Assembly (NCBI RefSeq): GCF_902686445.1
Contig: NC_062226.1
Coordinates: forward strand, 14,852,001-14,916,000
DNA: 64,000 nucleotides
Origin: Sciurus carolinensis
Lineage: Eukaryota; Chordata; Mammalia; Rodentia; Sciuridae
Direction: 5' to 3'
Below, in pieces: positions 44,560 to 55,038 of this stretch. The notes beneath the pieces are model-generated. The model worked only from the letters and a program-made list of their open reading frames with translations. It was not told the DNA's origin and ran no database searches. Both the position numbers and the translations under genes were made by a program. Numbering within the stretch: the stretch's first letter is position 1; each line of letters begins with the position of its first letter.

Positions 44560-44800
44560 AAGTGATAAGGATGTCATTTGAGGTTTATTTTTTAATAATA
44601 ATTTAATTGTCATTGTAAAATGCCTCATAGTTAGGACAGATTAAATTGCCACCAAAACCATTACTAAAATTCATAACCTCTATAAATGTAAAGTGTTTGC
44701 TGCTGTGTCATAAATAACAGCACTTGTTCCAGGAAAATGAGGTGCCTGAAATAAATTAAGAAAACCAAAACATATAAATGCATTAGATTGCAACAATTTC
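44560..44800. promoter_or_regulatory. Candidate conserved non-coding element
   Basis: Another AT-rich transposon-free stretch with TTTAATTGTC, ATTAAATTGCC and TGTCATAAATAAC words. It resembles 44000-44180 in texture. A minus-strand 63-codon frame is chance. Confidence 0.25.
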
Positions 44801-44900
44801 TGGTTGCTGATGGGAATGCGGCTGAGTGGGGAGGTGGATTCTTTTACTGAGCAAGGGTTACTTATGATCACAATAAATCTTGGGTCCTGGAGGATTTCTG

Positions 44901-44925
44901 ATTTTTTTTTTTTTTTTTTTTTTTT
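44901..44925 (+). repeat. Poly(T) tract followed by a reversed AATAAA
   Basis: About 25 T residues precede ACTTTATTGG, the reverse complement of CCAATAAAGT. This could be the 3' end of a minus-strand retrocopy, but no gene-like body or target duplication is visible. Confidence 0.85.
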
Positions 44926-45014
44926 ACTTTATTGGCACATTTGGAGGATACTGCCTCTCCTGGCTGAGAAGAAACAGGGGAATCTGGGAACTTTAGAAGA
45001 AATGGTATAACTAG

Positions 45015-45125
45015 CAAGGTGACCTTGTCCAAGCTGCATAACCTTCTTGAGTTTCATGTTCTTCAGCTGCAAAATGGGATCATATTTTCAAATTGTTTTG
45101 AAGGCAGAGAGCATGAGAAAACTGA
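45015..45125 (+). mobile_element. MIR SINE
   Basis: AAGGTGACCTTGTCCAAGCTGC, TTGAGTTTCATGTTCTTCAGCTGCAAAATGGG form the sense MIR core. Confidence 0.8.
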
Positions 45126-45869
45126 GTTTTCTCATGGGAACCTTTCTTGTTTTACTCTCCATTAAACTTGTTCATATGGTCACCTTCCCTCAGAAGCATT
45201 TTCTGGATGAATCAAATGGACTTGAACCCTCTCTCTATGTAGTCCATCAAACACCGTGTATCACGTGGTTGTTATTATGTGCTCAGAGACATTTTCGTAC
45301 ATTAGGACATGAGTCACTTGAGGCCAGAATCTTTGTACCCCCTTGTACCCAGCATATGTTCATTCATATACTAGATACACACTAGACCTTAATGGGATAA
45401 ATAGTTCAATACATTATTTGGTGTATTTGAAAGTGATTTTTTCATGTTTAAGGGTTATATAAAAGTGATTCTCTTAATAATTTCACCTTATGACACTTGG
45501 CACTTGAGGGTTAGGGGAAAGGCTGGCTTGATACAAGAATGATCTACTTAGGGATAACTGGGATGGAAGACTGGAGAGAAGAACAGGCTGATTTATCCAC
45601 AGAACTAGCATCTGTCTAAAACATATTGAACTGATAAGCAATGCAGCTGCTATGGAACTCACACAGGGAAGTAAACATGGAGGCCATATGTAATTCATTA
45701 TCTGTGTTAACTAGAATTTTTGTTTTTTAAATACAGAAGTAGCAGAAAGGTTTCAGGAAATTGATTGCCATAGGCATGGGTCAGCAGATAGAACCAGCAG
45801 TACTTGTCCTGGATAAGAAATATTACCTGTGTTGATTTCTGCTCTTAAAAGAACTCCAGGGCTTTACAT
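45126..45869. other. Non-coding DNA, possible L2 scrap
   Basis: CTTGAGGCCAGAATCTTTGTAC and ACCCAGCATATGTTCATTCAT near 45319-45370 hint at an L2 3' end. Otherwise nothing recognised. Confidence 0.4.
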
Positions 45870-46045
45870 AGTAGGAAAGAAAAGGTTGAGAGCTGAAAGG
45901 CTTACATTTCAGACAGCCATGTCTTTGCTCTATGATCTTGAGTCCTCTCTCTCTCTTGAGTTCTCTCTTGAGACAATCCCTCCCTCTCTCCATCTCTGGG
46001 TTTCAGTTTCATCAAGTGTAAAATGAAAGTGTTGTGATGATCCAT
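45870..46045 (+). mobile_element. MIR SINE with expanded pyrimidine runs
   Basis: TTTGCTCTATGATCTTGAGTCC, CTGGGTTTCAGTTTCATCAAG, TGTAAAATGAAAGTG mark a sense MIR. Its centre has been lengthened by repeated TCTCTCTTGAG units (45945-45975), consistent with local slippage. Confidence 0.65.
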
Positions 46046-47224
46046 ATCCATGTTCCCTTCCATCCCACGTGGTTCTCAGATGAGGGGACTGTCAGGTCAG
46101 AGACGCCGGGAGCTGCAAGTTTCATTCTGGGAAATGGAACATGACGTTATCAAGTTGGGATGTTGGTAGGACGCAGCATTTCTACTTCCTCATAGGTGAG
46201 TTCTTATTGTCGTTTCCAAGTCAGAACTACACCACAGAATGATTATACACTTGCAAGAAGTGCAGGATAAAAGGAGACTGAACAAAAATGAAAAAGTTTG
46301 ATTTCCTGGCCCTTGCAGACAATTACCACATACACCCTCCAAACAGGGTCCCTACTGTGTTTAACAAGCCAGCAGGAAACAGCCTTGAAGGGACTTCTTG
46401 ATTTTTATCCAAGGCATGAAATAAAACAAAAGAATCCTTATTAGTGAGTTGAAAACCTAGGAATGATAACCAGGAAAAAATAATAATCTTATGAAATTTC
46501 TTTCCTTTTTAATAGAATTTTGTGTTAGTACTATAAATTAATGTAAATGTCACTTTAAAAGAGAATACAGAGTAAAATCCTAATGAAGTTGGATAGCACT
46601 ACAGGGTGGTGAATAAATTGAAAGAATATCTGATTAGATTTCAAATGCTGCTTTTTAGTTTATGGACCTTCTCTTTGCCAGTTTATTAGATATATTGGTT
46701 CAGAGTGAGATCTCTGAACCAAAGGGGCCTGTGTCCCACTTCTAATTCCATTATTAACAAATAGATCACCGTAATAGTGGTTAGCATTTGTGTGGATCCT
46801 GTTTTGCCAGTGTTTTGAATTGTTAGTCAGTATTTTTTAGAGAAATTCAAGCTTTAGAATGGACCAACAAATAACCAACAAAGAATATGGAGACCAACAA
46901 AGTTAAGCAAATTGAGATCACATAACGAATTGGAGTTGGTCCATTTCCTGTAATGTGTTTACCAGTGCTTATACATTTCTGCAAGATGGCGATCAACCCT
47001 CAGTTGTATATTTGTATGCCAAGTAATCAGGCCATGTAATAAATGCTGATTGGATTGCAGGTTCTGCTGGTATTTGCTGATAGAAACATATTTTATTGGG
47101 AACTTTTAATGGCAAGGATTCATGTAGACACTTTGAACTAGAGACTTTTCTAATCACTCTCACCTCTCATTAGGACCTTCCAATAGCCAGTGATCTTGGG
47201 AGGGAGCATTCTTCATAACTCATG
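46046..47224. other. Non-coding AT-rich DNA, nothing recognised
   Basis: 1.2 kb with no confident repeat. ACCAACAA occurs three times at 46864-46900 as a small local repeat. No exon. Confidence 0.45.
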
Positions 47225-47380
47225 GAAAACGTAACTGGCAGCAGAACCAGAACATTGGAGACCTGTTTCTGACTTATCCATGCAGTAGCTGGGTGAGGAA
47301 CAAATCTTCACTTTGCTCTGGTCTCCAGCTTCCTTATCTGAAGGAGTGGAATGGACTAGATCTGATGTGTTCCACCGAAC
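47225..47380 (+). mobile_element. MIR SINE
   Basis: ATGCAGTAGCTGGGTGAGGAAC, AATCTTCACTTTGCTCTGG, CCAGCTTCCTTATCTGAAGG match a sense MIR with moderate divergence. Confidence 0.55.
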
Positions 47381-47649
47381 ACTGATCCCAAGAGGTACCT
47401 CTTGATGAAAGCAGTCCTACTCACCATGGTTAAGTATGTTTGGTGAAGAGTACTCACCTCTGAGAGATGAAGGAATACTCCAGCATGTTAAAGTCTCCGA
47501 TAAACCCTAAAGTAAGGAAAGCTGTTGAACTTCAGGCTATTTCTACAAAAATGTATATGTTAAGGAATCTGTTTTTAAGAAATGCCCATTGACAGTCCTT
47601 AGATGTTTTGTGGAGTATAATTTGGCAACTGTAGAATAAAATAATCTGC

Positions 47650-47765
47650 AAGAATTTTTTCATGTCTAATATTTATTGTCTGTGCATGATTGTTTTACAG
47701 ATGAGAAAATCTGAGACCCAGCATATATATAAGTGATCCAATGAAAAGTAACATACAAACCAGTA
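47650..47765 (-). mobile_element. MIR SINE fragment (antisense)
   Basis: TTGTTTTACAGATGAGAAAATCTGAGACCCAG is the reversed MIR core. Eroded on both sides. Confidence 0.7.
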
Positions 47766-48119
47766 GTTAAACCTCGCATTATAGATTATGAGCATGGGTT
47801 CCTTTCTTTGCAACCTTTATCCTACAAACAGTAGGAAGTCACGTGGTCATTGAGCCCACGTGGCCACGTTTATACTTAAAACTGTCTCAAAAGGTGTAAT
47901 AGGTCCCAGGCGTCCTCCAAGAGGAAGGACACCCTGGGAAGCAGGAGAGGATTAGGGTATGGAAGATGGAGGGGATGGGACGGCAGGCAGTTCATCCACA
48001 GCAGGGTTTTCCAACTCTTCCAGACTGAGTTATGAAAGATTGTATACATATATCTCTAGGTGACTCTTATTATATTTTCTTTTTAAATTTTTGTGTTTTT
48101 AATGCATATTTTCTCTAGA
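47766..48119. other. Non-coding DNA, nothing recognised
   Basis: No repeat or exon supported. Confidence 0.4.
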
Positions 48120-48245
48120 AATCCCTTCAGTAGGCAGTGCTTCTAGTACAGTACCTGGCACATAGTTCATGCCCAGTATCCTTTAGAAACCCGATGGGAG
48201 AAAGAATAAATCAACGAACGCATGAATGAATGTATCAAATGCTAA
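48120..48245 (+). mobile_element. L2 LINE 3' end
   Basis: TCTAGTACAGTACCTGGCACATAG, TTCATGCCCAGTATCC, and GAACGCATGAATGAATG mark the L2 terminus. Confidence 0.75.
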
Positions 48246-48629
48246 GTGGATCTTGGAGTATCTTAAAGCTGAGGATCTACCATTACTGCTACAATGAGTC
48301 AGAATTGAAATAACCTTGGCGGAATTGAAGCTCAAGCCCTGTTTTTATATCCATCCTCTGCTTCTGGATACCACAGTCTTCTGCTAGTTTTCAGTTTTGT
48401 TTCTGACTTCACCTGTTCTCTTCCATCAGCACAACGCATCAATCCTAAGGACAGGCAAGATCTCTTTAATTTGTTTGTTTGTGTTCTTACGTAATTAAAG
48501 CCATCCTAAATATATTTTGGGGGGGATGACATTGCATCAGGAAATAATATTAGGTACAGAGAGATTTGGCAGTTGGTGAAATAAACGGAAGAAGAAGGTG
48601 CTAGAATTAGGGCAGATGCACCTAAATCA

Positions 48630-49260
48630 GTCTTGGAGGTCAGGGAAGGATCTGTAGAAGAAATGAGAGCTAAGCTGGGATGTGAAGAATAAATAGGAGT
48701 TAGCGAGGGGGAAGAAAAGCAAGTGAAGTGTTGCAGACAGAAGGAACGGCAGGTGAAAAAACCTGAATGTGAGAATAAACAAGTTCCATTTGGGAAACCG
48801 AAGGTGTTCTTTAAGTACACACGAGGTGGATGGTGCTATAGGCATTGAGCAGGAAATTGCATTGCAGGCCACGCCCAGGGGGCGGGGCCCTGCCGCGCAT
48901 AAAATGAAAACTAGCACCTGAGACGGAGTCGGCAGATCTACCTGCATTGCGGAGTGGGGAGTAGGGTACAAAAGCAGAATTCAAGGAACCTCTTTAGGAG
49001 CTTGCTATAGTCCCTGAAGCAATGAAGTCCTGGGCTAGGGTGGACACAGTGGGAATATGTAAACTGTTTGGTTTTGTGATTTTTTTTTTTTTTCTTTTTT
49101 GAGGTTGAATGAAATTGGAAGTTGAAGTTGCCCGTCACTTGATGATTAACTGGATGTGAGAGACGAGCAAGAGAGAAAAATTAAACACCACTCCCAGTTT
49201 TCTGGCCTGACAAGCGGCTGGACTTTGATAGATACCACTCATTGGTGTTGGACAAACAAG
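48630..49260 (-). mobile_element. L2 LINE fragment (antisense), interrupted
   Basis: AGCTAAGCTGGGATGTGAAG, AATAAATAGGAGTTAGCGAG, GCAGACAGAAGGAACGGCAG, AGGAGCTTGCTATAGTCCCT, GATTAACTGGATGTGAGAGA follow reversed L2 order. The stretch 48810-48900 departs from that pattern and carries a GC-rich core. A T-run lies at 49080-49093. Confidence 0.55.
48876..48906 (+). promoter_or_regulatory. GC-box / CTCF-like island with TATA-like word
   Basis: GGGGGCGGGGCC (48878-48889) is a perfect Sp1-type GC box and overlaps a weak CTCF-like core. GCATAAAATG follows at 48898, and four CpGs occur within 30 bp in otherwise CpG-poor DNA. The GC box to TATA spacing is shorter than in a classical promoter. No transcript evidence. 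Confidence 0.35.
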
Positions 49261-49380
49261 GCGATGAGCGGATTTTTAACACTGGGACTTTCATGAGCTG
49301 AGATCCAAGTCATATATCTTATTCCTGCTTCACAATCATTTGTTAGGAACTGTAGCCACTTATTTGATTATTTTACCAGC

Positions 49381-49383
<3 letters not shown>

Positions 49384-49433
<50 letters not shown>
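49384..49433 (+). repeat. (TA)n microsatellite
   Basis: About 25 perfect TA units. It is likely polymorphic and cruciform prone. Confidence 0.98.
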
Positions 49434-49435
<2 letters not shown>

Positions 49436-49924
49436 CCATAGAGAGAAAAGAGCCCATTTACACAACTGATTACCTCTCTACAAATGGGTTGGTGGGGTCC
49501 ATCTAATTCAAGAAAAGAATCAGCAATATTTTGAAACAATCAGTGGTTCATCAGGTTTTATGAGGTCATTCACACCTTTGGGCAGCAGAATAAATAAAAT
49601 AATAAAAATCCTTTAGAAAGTACTTGTGAGCTACTTGGATTTTATGTATTTTTGATGAGTTGGAAAAACAGTGAAATGGTTTTTGCTTCAGTGTGTTACC
49701 TTGCTACTAAAGTATTGGTTTTAGGGAGGAATTCCTTAACTGAAGTAGGTTATTTGAAATGCATCCAGAGGAATGTGATCAGAAGACCGAAAAAACTGGG
49801 TAGGTGATATAATGCACTGGTAGATGAATTTGGAATATTTTCCCCTGGAAATTAGCAGACATAGATGAGGCAGGAGGAGCTGTTGGTAAGCTTAGAGATA
49901 GATCTCGTAGGGAAGGCATGGCTG
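49434..49924. other. Non-coding DNA, nothing recognised
   Basis: No repeat or exon recognised. Confidence 0.4.
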
Positions 49925-50040
49925 AGGTTTGTAGTCAGTGAAGTGAAAGGACACGGGTTTGGTCTCAGTGGTGTGACTTTGAGTCCTTCAGCGTCTCCAA
50001 AGCCAGTCTTGTCTCTAAAATGGAGGTAGTAATGTCTCCA
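49925..50040 (+). mobile_element. MIR SINE
   Basis: CAGTGGTGTGACTTTGAGTCC, AGTCTTGTCTCTAAAATGGAGG resemble the sense MIR core. Confidence 0.6.
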
Positions 50041-50044
50041 GTGC

Positions 50045-50570
50045 CAGGCTGAATTGCCAGTCCCTTTGTCTATTTTTATAATTGTATAACTCTACCTCCT
50101 TAATCTAGTTCTTGTCGTCTGTCTTCTTCTTTCTGACGTCATTGCTACCCTCCTTATGACACCTTAGATCTCTGACTACACTGTATGTACCTTGAGTGTT
50201 GGCTTCTTGTCTTGCTTATTCCAACTGATACCTATGCTGTTCACAGGACAGTCTTTCTAAATTCCAAATATGATCATATTTCTTGCTGGCTAAACATGTT
50301 TGCACAGCTCTCCTTTAGCTATAGAATGAATCCAAACTCCTCAGAGCATGTTCCAATTCCCTGGGTGACCTGACCCTTCAACTTGTCATTGAAACTGCCA
50401 ACGTGGGCTTCTGCTATGTCAAATTATTTGTGGTTCCTCAAATTTGACTATTATTTTCAGGCAACTATGTTTGCTCTCAAATTTCTTTCTTTGCAATTTC
50501 CTTACTCCTTTCCCTTATTATTCTTCCTCCTTCAAACACCAAATATTCCCTGTGACAGAAAGAATGTGGT
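50045..50570 (+). mobile_element. L2 LINE fragment
   Basis: CTTCTTTCTGACGTCATTGC, AATATGATCATATTTCTTGC, TATAGAATGAATCCAAACTCC, ATTCCCTGGGTGACCTGACC, CCTTCAAACACCAAATATTCC follow the sense L2 order of ORF2 end into 3' region. The 62-68 codon frames within are relics. Confidence 0.65.
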
Positions 50571-50574
50571 GGTT

Positions 50575-50850
50575 TACTACACTTAGGTCCATTTTATTCC
50601 AGGGAGACTACATTTCCCAGCTTCCTCTGCATCTAGGTGGGGTCAAGTGATTAACTTCTAACTAATGGAATGGTAATGTAAGTAATGTTTGCTCTATACA
50701 TGCCTGGCCCCTAAAATTTCTCTGGAAAACATCACTGAATTTCTCTTTTCCTTTGTCTATTATTTGAATGCAGATGATCTAGAAGAGAACTCTAAGGTGT
50801 TAGAAGATGATTAAGTCATTTAATAAAAGAAGTTTGGGTATAAGAATGGT
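50575..50850 (+). mobile_element. Ancient interspersed repeat, family not named (copy B)
   Basis: GACTACATTTCCCAGCTTCC, CATCTAGGTGGGGTCAAGTG, TAACTAATGGAATGGTAATG, TTATTTGAATGCAGATGATC match the same repeat as 13565-13850. Confidence 0.6.
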
Positions 50851-50984
50851 TATTTGGAGACCAGATCATGGTGAGCCATCAGTGAACTATGAAATTCTCA
50901 TAAGTCTATGAGATTTGAGGGTGGTCTGTCAGTTTATCTTAAAGCATTTTACCTACTCAGTTTTCTATCTATCTTTCAAGAGTC

Positions 50985-51180
50985 CCTGGTTGGATACAAA
51001 CCCTTGATCTACCACTTTCCCATTCCTTGGTAAGTCTGTTATTCTCCCTATGACTTATTTTTCTCATTTGCCAATTTTCAATAACAATATCCTTTAGTTT
51101 ATGGTGTCAATTGAGGATTAAGTGAGACTATCCATGCAAAATACCTGGATCAGATTGAGCACAGAATAAATATCATTTTT
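50985..51180 (+). mobile_element. MIR SINE
   Basis: CTTTCCCATTCCTTGGTAAG, ATTTTTCTCATTTGCCAATTTTC, TTGAGGATTAAGTGAGACTATCC and GAGCACAGAATAAATATC fit a sense MIR. Confidence 0.65.
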
Positions 51181-51754
51181 GTTATGATCTAACATCATTC
51201 CAACCCTGAGAATCCATTATTAATGATTTCTGAAGTTCAGAGTGAACAATCATGAGCAATAACCTTAAATGCTTCCTCTGTAGTTTTAATGAAATAATTT
51301 TAGTCTGTAAGAGGCCCATGGAATAGTAATAAATGAAAAACAAAATCACCTGGATGCCTTTCGTGGAAAGTCAATCTGTTGAAGGGATACTTTTGGTTGA
51401 ATGATCATCAGGGCCTGATCTTGGAGGAGAGAGTTTGAAACAGGCAGTATATGAGGATCCAGGACATGACAGACATCAAGAGACAAATTGTTATTGTCAT
51501 CCTTAGTCTGCTCAGAGTTTTGTCACTGAAATAAAGCAGACCACTAACCATCTGTTCCCAAGAACCATGACTCATGCATCTCTTGCTCCTCAAGCCCAGT
51601 ACTTAATCATCAAGAATGCAAAGTTGTTCTGAGGAACGCTACCTGCCAACTGGATCCGGCATGACTGGGTTGTATATTCTTGCACGTCTTACTGGGATGT
51701 TTTGCAAACTGTAATTGACTCAGTTTCCATGATGGCATTAGACACCTGCTTGGA
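51181..51754. other. Non-coding DNA, nothing recognised
   Basis: AT-rich unique DNA without a gene or clear repeat. Confidence 0.4.
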
Positions 51755-51925
51755 ATCCTGGATCTATCCCTTATTTCCTATGTGACGGTGGTCCATTTAC
51801 TCTACATTGCTGAGTGCCATTGCAGTCACCTACATAATGAAGGTAACGATAACATATCTTGCTAGGTTTTTATGAGAATTGGAGACAAAGTGACTGGTAC
51901 ATGATAGGCATTCAGGAAAAAGTAG
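51755..51925 (+). mobile_element. MIR SINE
   Basis: CCTATGTGACGGTGGTCCAT, TACATAATGAAGGTAACGAT, TATGAGAATTGGAGACAAAG, TGGTACATGATAGGCATTCAG fit a sense MIR including its 3' end. Confidence 0.65.
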
Positions 51926-52254
51926 CACGTTGATCTGTATTTATCTCTGTAAATATACTTAGATATATAAACATATATAAATCTATCTACACATACATAT
52001 AAATATATGCATGGAATAGTCACCGATATTTTTTCTCTTCACCCACTTAGATTTATAGAGTTGGATTCTGAGATGTCTAAATCTTATATGGCTTATGCTG
52101 TAAACAGAATTTTGCTCATAATGTGTTCAAAATATTTTAGAACAATATTGTGTTAAATGCTTTAATATGAATACCAGTATGTATCCTCCTTTACATATCT
52201 CCATTTACTTCTTCCCCAAGGATTCCCCAGCAGATTGAGTTGGGTTATGTATGA

Positions 52255-52650
52255 GTCAAGAATTAGGTTTAGCTAGGAGGAACAGAGACTCTGAAAATAG
52301 TGATTTAAATTAAATTATCCATTCTCTTTCATGTAAAAGAAATCTGGGGATCAGTAGTTTTCACAACTGGTAAGATTGTGCCAGGGTGTTATTAGAGGGT
52401 ATTTACTTCAGCCTCAGGCCACTTTATGGTCAGGTACAGTGTCTAGATCATCAACCACTGCATTTTTAATCCAGGTTGTGAAGAGCAGAAAGGAAGGGAG
52501 CTGAAAGGGCAGGGCACAGGACGAGTCAGCTGTCCCCAAGAGCCTTTCTGGAAGTTCCACTCCCTTGCATCTCATTCTCTAGAACGTCATCATATGACTG
52601 CACTTAGCTGCAGGAGAGTCTAGGAAACGTAAGTTTTGAATCTAGAGGTC
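52255..52650 (-). mobile_element. Ancient interspersed repeat, family not named (copy C, antisense)
   Basis: TAGGAGGAACAGAGACTCTG, TTCTCTTTCATGTAAAAGAA, GAAGTTCCACTCCCTTGCAT, TCATATGACTGCACTTAGCTGC, GAGAGTCTAGGAAACGTAAG are the reverse of the repeat at 13565-13850. Orientation is opposite to copies A and B. Confidence 0.55.
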
Positions 52651-53084
52651 AAGGTTGCAATATAAAATGTCGAATTTCTAATACTAAAAATAAAAAGAGA
52701 AAGCATGTTGGGGTACAGTGATGGACAGAGGTGGAAGATACTAGGAGTAGGACCAGCCGTTGCCAAGAGCTTTCAGCCTGGGGATCGGTTCCCATTGACT
52801 TGTAAAGGCTCCCTGGCTGAGTGGGAGCAAGCCATGAGTAAGCACCCTGGAGGACAAAGGTGTGATGGCTGCCTGGGGTGCCCACGGCGGGCACTCTGTG
52901 GGTTTTGTCTTTGGCTTAGCCCACGGAAGTGGCAGAATTTCAGCCACACAATAACAATGACAATTGCTTTTTTGCTATGTTTAAAAAAATTGCTTCTCAA
53001 ATCATTTTCTTATTGGGCCTCCCCCTCAAAAAATGACAGAATTGGCAGAGATTCTTACCATTGGCATTTGGCAGTTGAAAAGAT
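52651..53084. other. Non-coding DNA with overlapping chance frames
   Basis: A 135-codon plus-strand frame (52705-53112) overlaps minus-strand frames of 68-81 codons. I recognise no product, and the plus-strand frame runs into a MIR. Confidence 0.45.
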
Positions 53085-53175
53085 CTACTCAGAGGGGTGG
53101 AGCGAAAGGTAACGAGATCACCTCGCTATCAAATGGCAGAGCTGGGATTGAAGGTTCGGCTTCCTGACTGTAAGT
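53085..53175 (-). mobile_element. MIR SINE fragment (antisense)
   Basis: CTATCAAATGGCAGAGCTGGGATTGAAGGTTCGG is the reversed MIR core. A sense MIR fragment follows at about 53195-53270 (GGGGTCAGACAAATGTTGGC, TTGAATCCATGCTC), making a head-to-head pair. Confidence 0.7.
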
Positions 53176-53599
53176 ATGGAGCTTGGGAAGCTCTTAGGAG
53201 CAGAGCGGCTCTGGGGTCAGACAAATGTTGGCTTGAATCCATGCTCATCCTTTTGGGATACTTGATTTGAAATCAGTACTATTCAGTTTTTATTCTTTTT
53301 GATAAATAGTTCTATGAGAGCTAAGACATGCACATATGTGCAAACTCCCACAAACAGGACACCATACCCAGCACACACCTCAAGATCCCTGTGTGGGCCC
53401 TTCAGTAGGCTCTACGGTGAAGCTGCGGGTGCTTCCGCCTGTGTTGCTACCGGTAGTCAAGGTTCAGAATGGCATTGAAGTACAATTTCCTTATGGGAAT
53501 ATAATGGATGTTTTGGGCTACTGGGAAGAGAAACACAAAGAAATCATCCCATCTCACATATTGAGGTGTCCAGCAGTAGAGAGGTCACAGGTGCTATAT
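53176..53599. other. MIR scrap and unrecognised non-coding DNA
   Basis: The sense MIR scrap at 53195-53270 is followed by mixed sequence. A 108-codon frame (53336-53662) has no protein resemblance. Confidence 0.4.
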
Positions 53600-53890
53600 G
53601 TCAGTGCTTTTCTCTCTCTCAGATGCTTTGGGCTCCGTACATTTGCTTTATTCTCAGGATAGTCACAAAACATGCTGCTGTAGATGTCCCAGGTCTCACT
53701 TTCAGACACAACACATCAGAAATAAAAAGAGCCACCTTCAGCTATTTCCTCTTAGACGGATATATCCTTGTCTAGAAGCCCCAGACAGAGCACCCCTGTC
53801 AATGGCCAAGGCTGAGCGGCCTACCTGGTGGTTAACCAATCAGAGGCGAGACGGGTAGGTGTGCCCTGATAGGCTGATGCTACTCGGGAC
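53600..53890 (-). mobile_element. Possible ancient repeat with CCAAT motif (antisense)
   Basis: GTCAATGGCCAAGGCTGAGC, TGGTTAACCAATCAGAGGCG and CCTGATAGGCTGATGC resemble a segment of an old LTR-like interspersed repeat. Low confidence and no family name. Confidence 0.35.
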
Positions 53891-54079
53891 AAACTAGGGC
53901 TGGGATGCTGTCAACCTCCTGGGAAGCACTTAGTTGTACAGTGGTTTCTGGTAAACTGGGAAGGATAATGGACAATAGGTGGCCAATGAACCGGAAGTCT
54001 ACAGCATAACTGTCAGTTACCAGCTCATTACAACTTTTCCTGTTTGAGAGGAGCCCCTCAGTCTCGTTAGAGCACACAT

Positions 54080-54250
54080 GGGTGCATGTGTGGGGTGTAT
54101 GTGTGTGTGTTTGTGTGTGTGTTTGCGTATGCACACGCGTATGTATGTGGTTTATGTAAGAAAGAGAGAGTGGGAGGCAGGGGAGAGAGAAATAGAGACA
54201 TAGAGTTGAGAGAGAGAGAGAGAAGGCAGGGGAGAGAAAGAGAAGAAACA
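54080..54250 (+). repeat. (TG)n tract abutting a polypurine (GA)n tract
   Basis: An interrupted TG/TGTT repeat (54080-54150) ends in alternating GCACACGCG, and a run of purines with few interruptions follows (54160-54250). Z-DNA-prone and triplex-prone sequence lie side by side. The 122-123 codon frames on both strands are translations of this repeat. Confidence 0.9.
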
Positions 54251-54779
54251 CCTGCTAGGAATATTACACGCAGCTCTGCAGTGACCTCAGTTTATCATTT
54301 ATTGATTACAAATTTTTTAAAAAATCCACTGGAAACTTCTGTATTTACAAATCTCTGTATCTTTCTATTCCATAGTCCCAGTAAGACAATTTTTCCAAAT
54401 CCAAACATGGTCCAGACCAGAAGAAGGAATTCGATGATTTGGGGGCTAAAGTAATACTCTTTATTCAAGTATTTCTTCTTTACTGTGTAAGATGCAGAGT
54501 AAAACGTCTGTATAATTAGTACATAAATTTCCCATTGAAGAGGTTGAGTGTTGGTTCGTTTCTAAATTTATTTTTGTTTAGGATTTTTCAGTGGCAGGTT
54601 GGTAGGGGAGGCAAGCGTTTCCAAAACGTTTTCAAACAGAGATTGGTGTGTTTTCATTTAGTGCTGATAAAAGATGGACACAGAGCAGGAACATGTATTC
54701 ACTGAGGTCAACCAGCACATGGCCTGGGCTTCAGGATGGAGTTGTTATCTTGATTCACAGTCCAGTTGTTCTAGTCCAT
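54251..54779. other. Non-coding DNA, nothing recognised
   Basis: No repeat or exon recognised. Confidence 0.4.
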
Positions 54780-54910
54780 TTCTCCATCGCTCCAGTGTTC
54801 CTAAGTATGCGGGCTCCTCAAGGGCAGAACTGTGTCCTGTTTATAACTGTCTGTCTGCCTTGCTGGCCAGAGGGTCTGGGGCATAGTATGTTCTCAGTGA
54901 ATATTGGTTA
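54780..54910 (+). mobile_element. L2 LINE 3' end
   Basis: GCGGGCTCCTCAAGGGCAGA, ACTGTGTCCTGTTTATAACTG, GGTCTGGGGCATAGTATG, TTCTCAGTGAATATTGG are the L2 terminal blocks. Confidence 0.75.
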
Positions 54911-54950
54911 CACTGAGCTTGGAAATGTCCTGTGGGCATCCCCAGTTCTT

Positions 54951-55024
54951 TTTTAAATTTTTTAAAAAAAATTATTTATTTATTTTTCCCATCCCCCACT
55001 GTCCCACCGTCCCCTCACCCCCCT
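54951..55024 (-). mobile_element. 74-bp retroinsertion with 14-bp target duplication
   Basis: CATCCCCAGTTCTT occurs at 54937-54950 and 55025-55038. Between the copies lie a T/A-rich tail (54951-54987) and a C-rich stretch, so on the minus strand the insert is a G-rich 3' end followed by a poly(A)-like tail. This is what a severely 5'-truncated L1-driven insertion looks like. It lies just after an L2 3' end. Confidence 0.8.
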
Positions 55025-55038
55025 CATCCCCAGTTCTT

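Noticed and set aside
44890..45010. Poly(T) plus reversed AATAAA suggesting a processed retrocopy
   Set aside because: No gene-like body and no convincing target duplication. The shared TGGAGGAT words nearby are in the wrong place for one.
54086..54454. 122-codon frame rich in Arg/Glu and Val/Cys
   Set aside because: It is a direct translation of the (TG)n and (GA)n tracts.
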